A stretch of DNA of 64,000 bases, taken from Protonemura montana. Taxonomy: Eukaryota > Arthropoda > Insecta > Plecoptera > Nemouridae. Made by a program: the position numbers and the translations under genes. Shown piece by piece: positions 20,791 to 32,760 of the stretch. The stretch lies in assembly GCA_947568835.1 (NCBI GenBank), contig OX387607.1:11299701-11363700 (forward strand), written 5' to 3'. The notes below the pieces were generated by a model that saw nothing but the letters and a program-made list of their open reading frames with translations, did not search any database and was not told the DNA's origin. Numbering within the stretch: the stretch's first letter is position 1; the number at the start of each line of letters is the position of its first letter.

Positions 20791-23700
20791 AACAATTCAG
20801 AGACTACATAGTCTCTTTTTTTGTCGTGTTTGTATGTTACTTTTTTAATCCTCCCTGGGCCAACTTTAGCATGGTAATGGAGTAGGTTTTTACATTGGAA
20901 GTCCCTAGGTAACATGCTACCTTATTAAATACCGCCCTCGGGCCATTGGGTGGTGGGTGGAAGGCAATCCCCCCATGGATAAAACTCTTAGGCTTACGCA
21001 TATAGAAAGGATGATAATTTCGGAATTTTTGAATATGTATAAGGAGAGATAGAATGGAGAAGGGGAAGAGGATGAATAAAAACAGACAGCGATGACGCAA
21101 GCGTGAATACACACAGCGAGAGCAAAAGAGAGGGAACGGGAGATGAGAGTCTGTTGATGAATATCCGAGGGGGTGGGGGGGGGGGGGGAGGCCGAGGTAC
21201 GTACAACGAGCGCGTGACTATCGAAAAAATGTTAAAAAATAAAATTGTTTCAAGTGAGGCACAATAAAAGCTAAGAGAATGGCGGTTTTTAAAAGCTTGT
21301 GGCTCCATATACAAGAGCGGAATTAGTCGGCGGGTAGGTTTTTTTTTTTTTTTACAAAAGTGTGTTAGTTGCTGCAATTAGTATTGACGGGGAAATGTTA
21401 ATTAAAAAGTTGAAAGGGAGCGAGTCTAGAAGAAATACCTGACGGTGCCGGAGGGGTCTGAAACGATTTTTTTTGTGCGGCACGAGCGATTTTTTTCTGC
21501 AAAATGGCGCTCTCTGCTTTAGTCATATCTAGTCTGGGACGACATTGTGTTTGTGACCAAATGGTGAGAGCTAGGCGATGGTTCCACTTATGAGTAACTG
21601 AGGCTTCGCAAAAGTAATTTGAGTTACGTTGAAAGATGGGCGCCGCTTATAAAATGAGAAGCCGATAAACGCAGAACAGTCAAAATCACTAAATTAAGTC
21701 GAAAAAGTGTGGATATTAAGAGAAAGACAATGGGTACGGGCTCAAAAACCTCCGAACTACTTAATTTCGAAGCATTTCACATTTTTGGAAAGTTTGGTGA
21801 AAACATTACATGCCTTTTGCAGTACAATTTCAAAAAGTTATAAGAAATCTGAAAATGTTCGTAAATTCTGATTAGTTACAAAACTATTTGACAGTTTTTC
21901 TTTTTTGAATTTTTTTGAATTTTTTTGTTTACCCAGATGGTCTAAGAGGGAAAGATAAAAATGTGCTCTGCAAATTTGGTTGGCATTGAAGCAGGAGTTT
22001 GGCCGCTAAAGCGGGAACAAAAATGCAAAAATAGGTAAGTAAAATTAAAGATTTTGCTTCGCTCGCTTCCCCCACTACGCTTATTAACTACCATCTTTGC
22101 TCGGTATTGTTTCGCTCTGTATTTCCACAAAGACAGTTTGATATTAGCGCTAACTCTGACTTAGACTATACAGATAATTTTACCTCCAGCATTGACTAGA
22201 GAAAATAAAATAAAACAAAAACAAATTAACAGACCTGTCATTTATTTCCTGTTAATCGAAATGAATGAGCATTTAAACGATTCTTCATCCATGCACATAA
22301 CGGTTAAACACTTCAAAGAATATAGTTTCGCGTGGCTTCTCACAAAGTTACTTTGCCGATGCGATAACGTCGTTAAAACGAAAAAAAATATTCTGCGTCG
22401 TTCTACATTTGCCACGGAGTCAAGTTATCCCTGCTTAACGCAACATTTCTACACAGATCTTTGAAACCCTTTGCATTTGACTCTTCGGAGCCCTTAGCTA
22501 CCCTTTGTGTACCTCTCCGGTTACTCTAAGTCCTCGTAGATGGGTATGGTTTAGAGGAGGAGGGTGTGGTCAGTTTTCCTTGGCAAAGAGAGCGGACAAT
22601 TTTCTTGGTGGAAAGTTTGGTGCTGTGGCTTTCCGCGTCTTACATCGAGGCGGCAATCAACGGTAATTTGAGACAATTACCAGGCAACGTTGTTACCCAA
22701 AGGTTTTCCTAGATTACTCGGGTTGTTAAATCGGGAAAACCGAGAAGAAAATTGCTCTAGCGGGAAACCTGTGCCGCATTTATGAAAAGCACCAGGTTGG
22801 AAAGAGAATTGTTAATATTGGTAATTAGAGTCCGATGGCAACCAGGTCGCATTATAATTAGTTTATTTAAAAGTTGCGAAATATCAAGAATCGTTAGTGA
22901 ACAATTGTTATTTCTCATTGTTTATGTCTGTTTAGATTATATTCAAATTGTACTGGGGGGAAAGCAATTAACCTGCACCCAATTTATTTTGCATCCTCAA
23001 CATAATTGATGGAACGATATCTGGCAAAAAAAACTTTGTCAGAATAATTTTAGTGAGTTTTGTAGCATTTTTCTAGCCTGTTCTTACTTGTCAGTTGTCA
23101 CAGAACATTACTATGAAAGAAGTAAAAAAAAAAACATTACAAGCATTAAGCATCTTAAAAAATTTCTCACACACAGCGACTTCATACTTTTCACGCCATT
23201 TTAAAGTTCTCGTGTTTTTTTTTTTATAACTCTAAACATGTTTTTTTTCCAATTCTATTCCAACAATTTTAGAATTCCCGCTTTTCACTGTAAATAGATC
23301 TTAGATGTTATCTAATCATATTTTATTTTGTAAATTAATTCAAATACTCTGAGAAACATCGAGAAAGCAAGAAAACTTCACGGAATCCAAAATGAGCTAA
23401 CCCAGAGATTTAATTTCAACAGCAAATGCAAAAAAAAATAGTACAACAACAGCATTAAAATACAATAGTAGTACAATACAACATAGTAGACAATACTAGC
23501 CTAATTTCCTTTCCAAAAATATCATAGTTTACATATCAATAAAAATATTGTTTTGGAAAATAATACTAAAACAATGGCTTGCATACAAAATATTGTCACC
23601 GACCCTGAATACGTTTTCGACGCAGAAAATCATACATGTCAGCACCGGGTTCACTCTTCATTCACCCGCACGCCAGACACGCATCAACGCGTCTAATCCG

Positions 23701-24222
23701 CATACAATCACTCACGCACGCCAACTGCCATGACGCTATCCATAGAGAACGTTGTTAAACAATCACAATCAATCAAACGGCCATCCAACCATGAAACAAG
23801 TTGTAATCAAAACCAAACGACACCAGTGGCTGAAATCTTCATCGCCAGCATTCCCTGTTTTCACAACGTCGATGCATCATCGTTCACTCGCTGCCGATCG
23901 CCACGTCGACGGGCGAATGTTACTTTCTCCCGCTAGGACGCGTCGATCGTTCGCTCGGCCATAACGTCTTGCCAGGAATTTCAATTTCGGCTGGCAGAAA
24001 TGATTGGCTGGGCTCAGCGGCGTTCCTAGTCCCGTTTTTTGTATCCAAACAGTGCATTTGCACCAAAGGTCAACGACATCGAAATTTCCTTACTTCCAAG
24101 GAGGCTGGAATCTCGTTCTTATGTTTTTCTGCCTGCAAAGGAGGGGACACCCGGCCGAAATTCCATGACCGATTTTCATCGAATTTCAACATTTCGTGAC
24201 CACACAATTGTAAGAAGCCAAA
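20790..24222. other. Non-coding interval with simple repeats
   Basis: Mostly AT-rich. It contains a 14-G run (21,175-21,188) preceded by a purine-rich stretch, and T runs at about 21,341 and 23,216. A CpG-rich area at about 23,640-24,190 has small overlapping frames but no recognisable protein. No gene supported. Confidence 0.5.
21175..21188. repeat. Homopolymer tract of 14 G
   Basis: Uninterrupted G run following GAGGGGGTG; the whole 21,168-21,188 stretch is G-rich enough to consider G-quadruplex formation. Confidence 0.9.
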
Positions 24223-24639
24223 AGTTGAAGCGTTGAGTGTAGGTTATAGGTAGAGTTTCAACGTCAATGTTACAGTCTCTGCGTGAAAAATGACTACCTT
24301 ACCGACAAAAATGCAGAGTACCGGAAGTTCACGTTAAGTGGAGCCACTGTAACATGAAATTTAATTTCGATATTTATAGTAGGTTACTCGCTTATGAATA
24401 TCGTTACATGTGTATCAATCGTTGAGGTAAACATTGATGAAGATTTTTTGAGCATGAAAAGTTTCAAAAGTGAGTTAACCTACGAGAAATATCGAAATTA
24501 AAATTCATACGACAGTGGCTCCACTTAACGTGATTGTCCGGTACTCTGCATTTTTGTCGGTAAGGTAGTCATTTTTCACGCAGAGACTTTAACATTGACG
24601 TTGAAACTCTACCTATAACCTACACTCAACGGTTGAAGC
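24223..24639. mobile_element. 399-bp foldback MITE with long inverted repeats and 9-bp target duplication
   Basis: The element runs 24,232-24,630. Its ends are GTTGAGTGTAGGTTATAGGT and the inverse ACCTATAACCTACACTCAAC, and the arms stay complementary for about 130 bp, past CACGTTAAGTGGAGCCACTG on the left. The spacer is about 130 bp. Flanks AGTTGAAGC (24,223-24,231) and GGTTGAAGC (24,631-24,639) match at 8 of 9 bases. Long arms, a 5' G and a 9-bp duplication are the pattern of Mutator-like (MULE) non-autonomous elements. No transposase inside. The near-identical arms suggest a fairly young insertion or ongoing arm conversion. Confidence 0.85.
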
Positions 24640-26420
24640 TAACAGACCAAACTGTGGCAATTTTTACAACCCCACCACCGACAGCTGTCAACGTGTCATA
24701 TGGCAAATAAATATGATCGGATCTAATATTGCTTTGTAAAAGAAGTAATGCATACCTACTAAGAGAAGAGTTTTAGCTATTAATGCAATATTTAATCCAC
24801 TCATCAAAAGTACTTAAAAACGATGTATTTTAAACGAAGGGAACATAAATTTGATTTATTTGTTTTTTATTCATGGAAAGGTATCGCTTACTTAATCGCA
24901 TATCATACCGCAAAAAATATCAATTATCCAATTTATGGAGTCACTAGTCAATTAATAACTAGCTATGAAAATTACATCTGCCACTCACAAAGGTAACGTT
25001 AATTTTGATAAAATCAATTTCACATTTAGCTATTTGCAATTTGCTACACTTATCAAAGCTTAGTAATAAGCAAGGCGGTGAAGACTCAAAGACCTTTTTT
25101 AATATGGTACCTGAGTATATTGACTCGTATTTTATTCATCTCAAAATAATACACAGAAATGCTGAGGATGTAGTTATTTGTCTAGTAAAAATCAGAGTTG
25201 TCAGGCATCGATCGTCTACGGATCTTTGGACAATGGTTAATATTGTCGTTCGAAAATTTGCTCCGAATTTCTCATTTGGCAGGCACTTTTTCTCGCCACA
25301 AGCAGAACTTGTCCAGGTCCTGCAACTACAGTTTTCTAGAAAAATCGACAAAGAAAATATTTTTAAATTCACTTCATTAATGTTTAAGAATTTAATTTAG
25401 AATGTACTAAACTTAATAACCAACGCCAGTCGTACAGCCTCGAAGAGCACATCCCCGAGTCATTTTACCTTTCAGAATTGATCAGTTCTTTATCTAAAAG
25501 ATCTGAAATTCAAACGAAAAAACAATCCGACTTCAAAAGGCAAACAAAACATTTTGCTAGTCCCTGAACAAAACCCCTGTTCGACTCGTAAGAACCCTAC
25601 TGTTGTGTTCAACCATCGTCTACGTGTTACATGCAACGTTTCAGAAGCCCCGACGCCCTGTCTGTCATTTCGCCACTGTCGCTGTCTTCCGCGACGGCGA
25701 CCTCGTCCCGTGGCGAGTCGATACCCCCTTGTTTAGACATGATCCATGCCGGTAAATTGGTCAGTAGCACCATCAGTGGACACATGTTACTTCAAGAACA
25801 TCGTCACATGAACATCGTTATTACAATTTTTTCATTTATTTTTTAAATTCAAAGTTATTTATTTTGATTGTGTATACCTATCTATATTTGCGTTGGTTGA
25901 CAATTCCTGGAATTGAAGACTAATTAGATTCACGAACAGCCCCGTGCTTTGAATTCCTGGTACCCAGGAGAAAAGAGCGTATCCGGGTTTCCAAAAATAA
26001 ACTTCAGCATATAAATAAAAATCGTTTCAGTTTCTCTATAAAATTTGAAAAATATAAATACAATGTTCCAACAAATAGATATCCAGAGAAGTGTCTTTTT
26101 CCTTTTTTTTTACATTATTTATTCTTCTAAGAACGGAGTGAAAACTAACAGATATTAGTTTATATTCATATAAAAACTTTTGTTTACGTCGAAAATTTAA
26201 AAATCCAAAGAAAGGGGACAAATGATCATTTTTGTTAAAAATAATCGAATAAAGTGAAACTGTTACTTAATCCTTTGGAGATTTGTGGGCTCAGCCCCAA
26301 AATAAAGTAATGGAAAGGAAAAATACACACAATAAAATATTCTTAGCAATAGTATATACATTTACATATTTACATATTGCGAATATTATTGATCTTAAAT
26401 CGTAAACGAACTATTTATAT
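24640..26420. other. AT-rich interval, no gene
   Basis: An open frame of 131 codons (25,005-25,400, plus) was examined and shows no family motif. A CpG-rich spot at about 25,600-25,735 is brief. Nothing else seen. Confidence 0.5.
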
Positions 26421-27478
26421 CTGTTATTCACTGAACTTTTGGGTGTTTTATTTTCTGTTTTTGGTAACCTACGAGGTCAGCATGTCAAACATTCTGTTTT
26501 CCAGGTTTGCAGATTCCTCAAAATATAGAAAAATGCGCTGAGAACAGAGCAACGAGAATACTTCCCCTTGCATGTAACTAAAATTAACGGATAATTTCCC
26601 CAACACTTCATACGCGTCCACCATTTTGTTTCTCGTTCCATTTCGGCCCGGAAGACGCGAAATACTTATCAGATCCACCTGGCCGTGTAAATCCCAACAT
26701 AGCGCGCGATCCAACGCTCACAGATTGTAATTCCCTTTTGACAAAGCTGCTACAAAAAAAAAACACAGACACGTTGCAAAACCAGCAGCACAAACAAAAA
26801 GAAAAATATGTATTTTCCATTTTCATCGACTTTCGGCGTACCTGTCTTCATTAATTTCCCGCGAGCGGCGGAAAAAAAAGGAAAACTGCTCAAAAACAAA
26901 AACGACATAATCTATTGCAGCCATGCCTGGATATTAATTCACCTGGGCACTGGATGACGTGTTAATTCTCTTCCACGCAGCAATATTTTATGCCATGCGC
27001 ACAACTCGCAATCCGAATCATAAGCCTGGCCGTGTCCCGGCTAAAGGGTGGAGGGGGCGGGGGCTTTGATCACCGCGGCAGAATTAAATTAGCCATCGCA
27101 TTTACAAAACCCGGCTCGCGAATTTAAAACGTCATCATCGTCATTATGACGTCACGCGGTTGTCAAAGGCGAGCGACAGTTTCAATTATCGCACCAGTAT
27201 CATTTTCGCCGGAGCAGAGTTAATAAACTAGGCAGGCTTATTGAATTTGAAAGCACCGAGAGTTTTAGTAGTGGGTGGGGGAGGGTGGGATCTCGAATCC
27301 AGGCGGCCGATAAATTTCCAGGTATTTTTTTTTTCATTTCGTATATACTGCGCGATATCGCGAGTTTTGAAAGGCGGCATTCCTGACTTGATTGAAAAGT
27401 ATTAAAGGGAAATAAGGACGGTCGAGTATAGCGGCCTTTCGGCTAACAGGAAACGAAATAGTATAACACGATTTGGAA

Positions 27479-27497
27479 GGGGGGGGGGGGGGGGGGG
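27479..27497. repeat. Homopolymer tract of 19 G
   Basis: Uninterrupted run of 19 G; a second run of 16 G lies 98 bp downstream. Confidence 0.93.
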
Positions 27498-27594
27498 TGG
27501 TTAAAAATGTGGAGACATATTTTCTCTTTTATTCAAGTCACGAAATGAGGTTTAGATTAAATAAATCTCTGACTTTGTTGAGGGAATGAGTTTA

Positions 27595-27610
27595 GGGGGG
27601 GGGGGGGGGG
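27595..27610. repeat. Homopolymer tract of 16 G
   Basis: Uninterrupted run of 16 G after GAGTTTA, paired with the 19-G tract upstream. Confidence 0.93.
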
Positions 27611-28219
27611 AGGTTCTCATGAACTCGCTGGGAGTTCGTTATGACGTCGCTACAACAGGTTTAGTTAACGGCGGGAATTCTTGATGAAATGAAAAAAAAA
27701 ATTAAATCCAAAAACAGTCGTTACAACATTAATTTCCTCTTCAAAATAAACGCTTCAGTTCGTTTCGCGACTCTCTTTGGGGAATCAACCCTCCCCTTTC
27801 CCCTCTCCCCCCCAACTTCATCCGACCGCCACCCCATCCCCCTTTCAATCGGACTAATCATTTCTATCAACCGGGCTTTCACCCCAAGGCACGAGCACAG
27901 AAAATAAATTTAAAATCCAATATATATTTTGTTTTGCTCTCGTTTCGAAGTGACGCTGAATCAGGGCGAGTGAAGGCCCCACAGGGTACCGCATTATGGA
28001 CCGCAAAATACTCGATTGCGGGACTGTTTATCCTATTGCGCACATTCAGGGTGTAATGTCGTCCGCCATTTTATCGGAAGCTGCTTGTGATCTTAACAAA
28101 AGAAGGGGAAAACAACAAACAAACGCACGTAGTTCGCCATCCTCGGGTTTCTCAAGGCAGTGAAAAGCTCTCGGTCGCTGAGAGATACCAAAGGCACATA
28201 GACGTCGTGTGTGGTATTT

Positions 28220-29695
28220 TTCCAAGACAGACTGCTGCTTGATTACAAAAATTTTTTTATTTACTCTTAGATTTGGTTTTTAACATTTCTCGTCTCTGAG
28301 TTGTGCTATCTGAGTTTAACTCTTAAAAACATTTGAATTTCACTGCGTACGATTGGACGTCACCTTGCCAATTGTTTCAACTACTATTTGTTCTAGATAC
28401 AGTTCACATAAGAAGAAACTAGACCAAGCACTACCCTCCAGTGATTAATCTCATTAATTAAAGTTTATTCATGATTTTAATGACTGGGTTTAAAAATACT
28501 TATTATTTCTGCAAATAATTCGAAATATTGTTAAATATCAAAGAAAAGAGATTAAAAAAAAGTAGAAAAATGACAGGTTGCAGCGGAGATGATTGTTAGT
28601 GTTTAAAAACTGACACTGGGCCGCATGCCACTCAAGAACGAACTAGAAAAGTGTTTTCTCTCACCGAACGCAGTTGAGAACAATTATCGTATTAATATGA
28701 TATTATCTTTTTAAAATTATCTTAGAATTGTCAGTTTTTCGAACGCTTGATATTTAAAACATATTTACTAACTTGGAAGTTCTTTTTATGCTTTTTGATA
28801 GTTAGTTAGCCCAAGTCAAGTGATGACTAAAGTTCTCGAAGAACCTGATATACTTTCAAGAGTTAACTAAGTGAACTGGAATCATTAAATAGATCATGCC
28901 AGACACATAATATGACCCAATGAAAATAATTGACCAATCATTTGTAGAATAATGCCCACACAACACTAAATCTAAACAAACTAAGTGATGTAGCAAAGTT
29001 AAAAAAAAAACTCAATAAAAACAACGCGCTAGACGTCTATGAGCGTGTCATCCACAGCCACCAAGATAATAACCCGTCGCGAGTTCCTTTCTTCGCCGAC
29101 AATTTCGCCGACGAAGCCCGACAACTATAACAATCACCTGTTTGATTTTTAACCACCACCGCTCCCCTTGAAACGCAATCCCGGCCTCTAATTACGCTCG
29201 CCAAACAAGGACGTCGACGTCGAATCCAGGCGGCGTCGTTTTGCGGCGTCGCCTGCGTCGTCGGGACGGTTAATAAGCACACGGCCCGGCCGCTTGCAAA
29301 CTAATTATTGCCAGGATACACCGTGGAAGATGGCAGGACGGGGGGCTGCGGTGATAGTTAGTGGGTCTAGCACTGATGGTCGTAGGGTTTAAATTCCCGT
29401 ACCATGGGCGGACAGAGGAGTTGGGGTAACCACTATTCGCTAGGGAGCAGACACACGGCCTCTCCCCGGTGTGTGATGTTTGCGACATAGGTTCATAGTT
29501 GGTATTGTGGAACAATTTGTCTGCGTTTGGAGCTCATGTGTTTTTGAGTAGAGGACAATAAAATCTGTCTTGATCATAAAAAATACTCGTAGAAGCTCTT
29601 TAATGTGTGTTCAACCTCAGAACTATCATTTGAGAGAGGTTTAAGTTGTGATTAAGTTTTATATACGCTCTGTACGACTCTATTTAGCCGCTTCT
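28220..29695. other. Non-coding interval with a possible tRNA-like relic
   Basis: AT-rich to 29,030, then CpG-rich to 29,330. At about 29,352-29,408, GATAGTTAGTGGGTCTAGC and a B-box-like GGTTTAAATTCCC are about 40 bp apart, the spacing of Pol III A and B boxes, suggesting a decayed tRNA or tRNA-derived SINE. No second copy was found to define it. Confidence 0.35.
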
Positions 29696-30009
29696 TACCA
29701 TGGTGCTACAAAATACGACCGGTGGCAGTATATAACCCCGACCTAAAGTGGCACTTTGCAACAATGCTAGAGTTTGTTGATTTTAGCACTACTAGCAACC
29801 GGTGTTACGGTGATGCTACCACGGTAGCATTATCAAGAAGGCCTACTGGGTTTTAGTTGATCAGCACTGTGCAGTGAGGATAAAGCAAACAATTGCATGA
29901 AGCTTTACTGAAGCCAGAGTCACTGAAAATGATGCTAATTAATACTGCCGCTCTAGGTCGGAGTTACTTCTTGGTGCTATGGTGGTGCTAGTTAGCACGG
30001 TGCTACTGA
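29696..30009 (+). mobile_element. GGTGCTAC-type inverted-repeat MITE, copy 1 (most complete)
   Basis: Left end TACCATGGTGCTAC...TATAACCCCGACCTAAAG, right end GCTCTAGGTCGGAGTTACTT followed by GGTGCTATGGTGGTGCTAG and GCACGGTGCTACTGAAAG. The two sides are inverted relatives (AACCCCGACCTA against TAGGTCGGAGTT). A central hairpin TGCTACCACGGTAGCA is also present. About 310 bp, non-coding. Homologous copies are at 38,163, 46,693 and 62,631. The superfamily cannot be assigned without ends and target duplications. Confidence 0.75.
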
Positions 30010-30590
30010 AAGTAAAATCGAAATGGCCACTTGAAGGTAATTTCACATAAAAGTTTTTCCAAAATCATACAAAGAGACAGCACAAAACTTCTTTTGTGAC
30101 ATTACACTTTGAATGAATCGCTCCCTCACGAACCGTTAATTTGTTTACCACCGATTGTTTTCGCTAGCGACAAAAGTTCGCACAACTTTCGGCAACTTTC
30201 TCCGCAATTTCGCGACTGTTTGTGTAGCGAGTTAGGATCAGACACGGCAGGGTGGATTCATGAATGCAAATAAGCCGGGGCAATAAGCCACGGGAGGTGG
30301 GGAGGATACAGAGAGATGGTGTTTGCTGAGTCTTCGTTTGTTCGTCATTGATAGCGACGACTGCCACGTGGCTGTGAAATGTAACGCCTTGTTTAGAGGT
30401 TGACACTTGGCGTTAACGCATTGCGAAGGAATGTAGTAGCTTTACACTCGAAATATAAGCAATTGGTTTAAGAAGTTGCTCAGGTTTCGTTTCATTAATT
30501 AACGCTTAGCGAGAATGTTTTGCTAAAGATTTTGGTGCCAGGTCACCCTGGTTTTGCAGAACACGTTTATGTGGTTTGTAAATAGTATTG
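30010..30590. other. Non-coding interval
   Basis: Short CpG-rich frame at 30,406->30,164 (minus) without similarity to any family I know. Nothing supported. Confidence 0.5.
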
Positions 30591-30595
30591 CATAT

Positions 30596-30755
30596 GTGAA
30601 ATCTGATTTTAATTGTAAGCGCTTGCAATGTTGGGGCAATTTATTATTAGGTACATCCTCTCGAAAATAGATGCCTAAACGGGGACTCAAACCCCAATTT
30701 CTACCTGTCGCGAGTGTTGGTCTAACCCATTGAGCTACTTGGACATATACTTTTT
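30596..30755 (-). mobile_element. tRNA-derived SINE, near full-length
   Basis: Minus strand: AAAAAGTATATGTCCAAG start, A-box TAGCTCAATGGGTTAGAC, B-box GGGGTTTGAGTCCCCG, then TTTAGGCAT and a tail with the TTGCAAGCGCTTACAA near-palindrome. The head keeps the length and box spacing of a tRNA, but the T-arm side runs straight into the tail and there is no proper acceptor stem, so this is a SINE and not a tRNA gene. Confidence 0.75.
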
Positions 30756-30913
30756 GGGGAAATTTTAGTTAATTTGGTGAGAATGACGGATCTCCAAGGA
30801 GTAGAACCAAGAGGCTGTGAATACTCACAGTCAATCTGATTCTAGTGACGCTATACCACGTCACAACCATTTAATCTCGAGTAACTCTAACTTGACGTTG
30901 GATTCGTTTAAAT

Positions 30914-30990
30914 AAGTGAAAATTGATTTCAATTGCAAACGCTTGCAATGCCCGGGGTATTTTATCATTAATAAACACTATTAAGAATAC
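30914..30990 (-). mobile_element. tRNA-derived SINE tail fragment
   Basis: AATTGCAAACGCTTGCAATG then GGGGTATTTTATCATTAATA matches the tail of the copies at 11,900 and 55,870. The head is missing. It lies about 160 bp from the copy at 30,596-30,755, in the same orientation. Confidence 0.6.
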
Positions 30991-30999
30991 ATTTTGAAG

Positions 31000-32760
31000 G
31001 GGTAGAAGTGACTTGAAACTTAATCCTATGCGTACAAGACACTTTATTATTAAAATTTGGTTCCCTAAAGGTAGGCCTATCCTATCTCTAGAGAGTGTAA
31101 CCGTGGGCAGAAAATTTATAATACAATTATTTGCAATTAGCTGCTAAAAAATCAGTAACAATAATAAATCGCACAGGAAATGAATTAAATTTTATTTTCC
31201 TGCTACACTCGACTTCCGGTAGATTGTAACCCCTAAACATCGGAATCTGATTTCAGATGTCATCACCAATAAAAGAAACGCAAGTTAAGATGCTTCGCTT
31301 TCATGGGTAGAGAAAATTAATCTGTTTGTTTGTATACAGACATTCACAGCTGTCTCCGCATTTCACCTCTAAGTCCACCTGTGGACTTGTTTTGACTTGA
31401 TTTCTTTTGAAAATATCTTGACTTTTGTCCACCTACAATAAAATTAATCAATATACGTTATACGAATAGAAACGAGAACAAAAAGTCAATGGCCCCGAGG
31501 CCTTCGTGAAACTTATTTCGTTCTAAATTAAAAATAAAACTTTGTCATTTTTTAGAAGGCTCATGTTATTGTTAAGTCAGTTAGTTTTGTTTAACTTTGA
31601 CATTGACATAAAAATGATAAAAGCGGAAAAAATTAAAATTACACCAATTCGTACACCTTACTCTTGCGATTTTTTGCCTATATGGCGTATTGTTGCTTGC
31701 GACTCGTTTTCTCAGTTTAATTTTGCATTTCTTACACAATTGTGTCGTCTCTCTTCCGCTCCCGTTTCAGTTAAGGTTTCTTCACCATTTGCTGACAAAA
31801 TTTTCTCGGCTCCGGTAAACAAGAACCTCATTCGAGACCAACGGTTCTCTTCTGTCCACAAACTTTGGTCAATTTGTTCTCGAAATGAGTGCACGTCGCG
31901 TTCCCCCAGCCGCGATAATCAGTCACCCACCATCCAAGGACGGGGCACGCCGTCGATAACTCTCCCTTCCTGTCGTCTGCACGTGTCCTCCACGTCACCG
32001 CTCCATCCGTCTTCGGCAACCCCTCGGCAACCGCAAGACAAATGACGGCGCATACCCGACGTTCACTCGAATACTTTCTTCGCACCCGGCACTGGGGGCG
32101 TTTAGCTAGTGTCGAGTCGGTCAGAGAGAATTCCGGAGGGAAGACAGATTTGGGATCCAAGATGTGTCCACGTAAATATTATGGAAGGGAACTAATGATT
32201 TTGTTCCTAAATTTGATAAGTAAAACAGCTGAAACTGACAGTAGATATTGAAAAGTAGCCGCTGGTATTGATGCTAGCGCCTGCGAGCGATACTCAAACT
32301 ATTTCCAAACTATTTAGCATATTCCGTTTTGCGCATCGGATACGGTTGCTCAAAATAAGGGACATGTATTTTTGTATCGCTGTCATTTTAGCTGCGGTGA
32401 GAATCTGGCGAAATCCTATATGGCAGTTTTGGCGTTCTATGCAGTGGTGGGGGTTAAAACTTACTTTATGTTTAGTAAGGGGTTGTTTATTAAAACTGTG
32501 TGATAGCATGTGGGTTAGTGGAGGAAATCTGCTTGGGAGTTCAGTGCCTCAGAAGAGACAATTGGCAAAGCGGTGGCCGGAACAGATTTCGTGCCACATC
32601 GGAATCGAGTTTCTCGCTAGGCTTACTTCATCACGCGTCTTAATCAACAATGGTCAATGGGCTAGTGCCACAGAGAGAGCGCCAACTTAGGGTGTCAAAA
32701 AAAGGCTAAGTGGTGGCCGGCCATTGCTGATGTCGGACAGGAGAGCCGGCACCGGGTCCA
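31000..32760. other. Non-coding interval with a CpG-rich island
   Basis: The 167-codon plus frame 31,542-32,045 and the opposite 110-codon frame come from a CpG-rich island (about 31,880-32,160). Their products are of skewed composition with no domain. The island could be regulatory. About 32,560-32,760 is also GC-rich (GTGGCCGG repeated at 32,573 and 32,712). Confidence 0.4.

Larger units (their letters stand above)
26420..28220. promoter_or_regulatory. Candidate cis-regulatory island(s)
   Basis: A motif-dense, CpG-containing stretch. TGACGTCA (perfect CRE) lies at 27,147-27,154 and TTAATTC/GTTAATTC homeodomain-type words at about 26,935-26,965, with further TAATAAA/AATTAAATTA words around 27,085-27,230. 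Two poly-G tracts (27,479-27,497 and 27,595-27,610) follow. No exon is visible. The island call rests on composition and motif density only. Confidence 0.3.

Noticed and set aside
25005-25400. A transposase remnant
   Set aside because: The 131-codon frame has no catalytic motif, no zinc-binding pattern and no flanking inverted repeats.
30683-30745. A functional tRNA gene on the minus strand
   Set aside because: A and B boxes are present, but there is no closed acceptor stem and the sequence continues into a SINE tail shared with other copies.
31542-32045. A 167-aa protein-coding gene
   Set aside because: The frame spans an AT-rich half and a CpG-rich half with different composition and overlaps an equally long antisense frame; no recognisable family.
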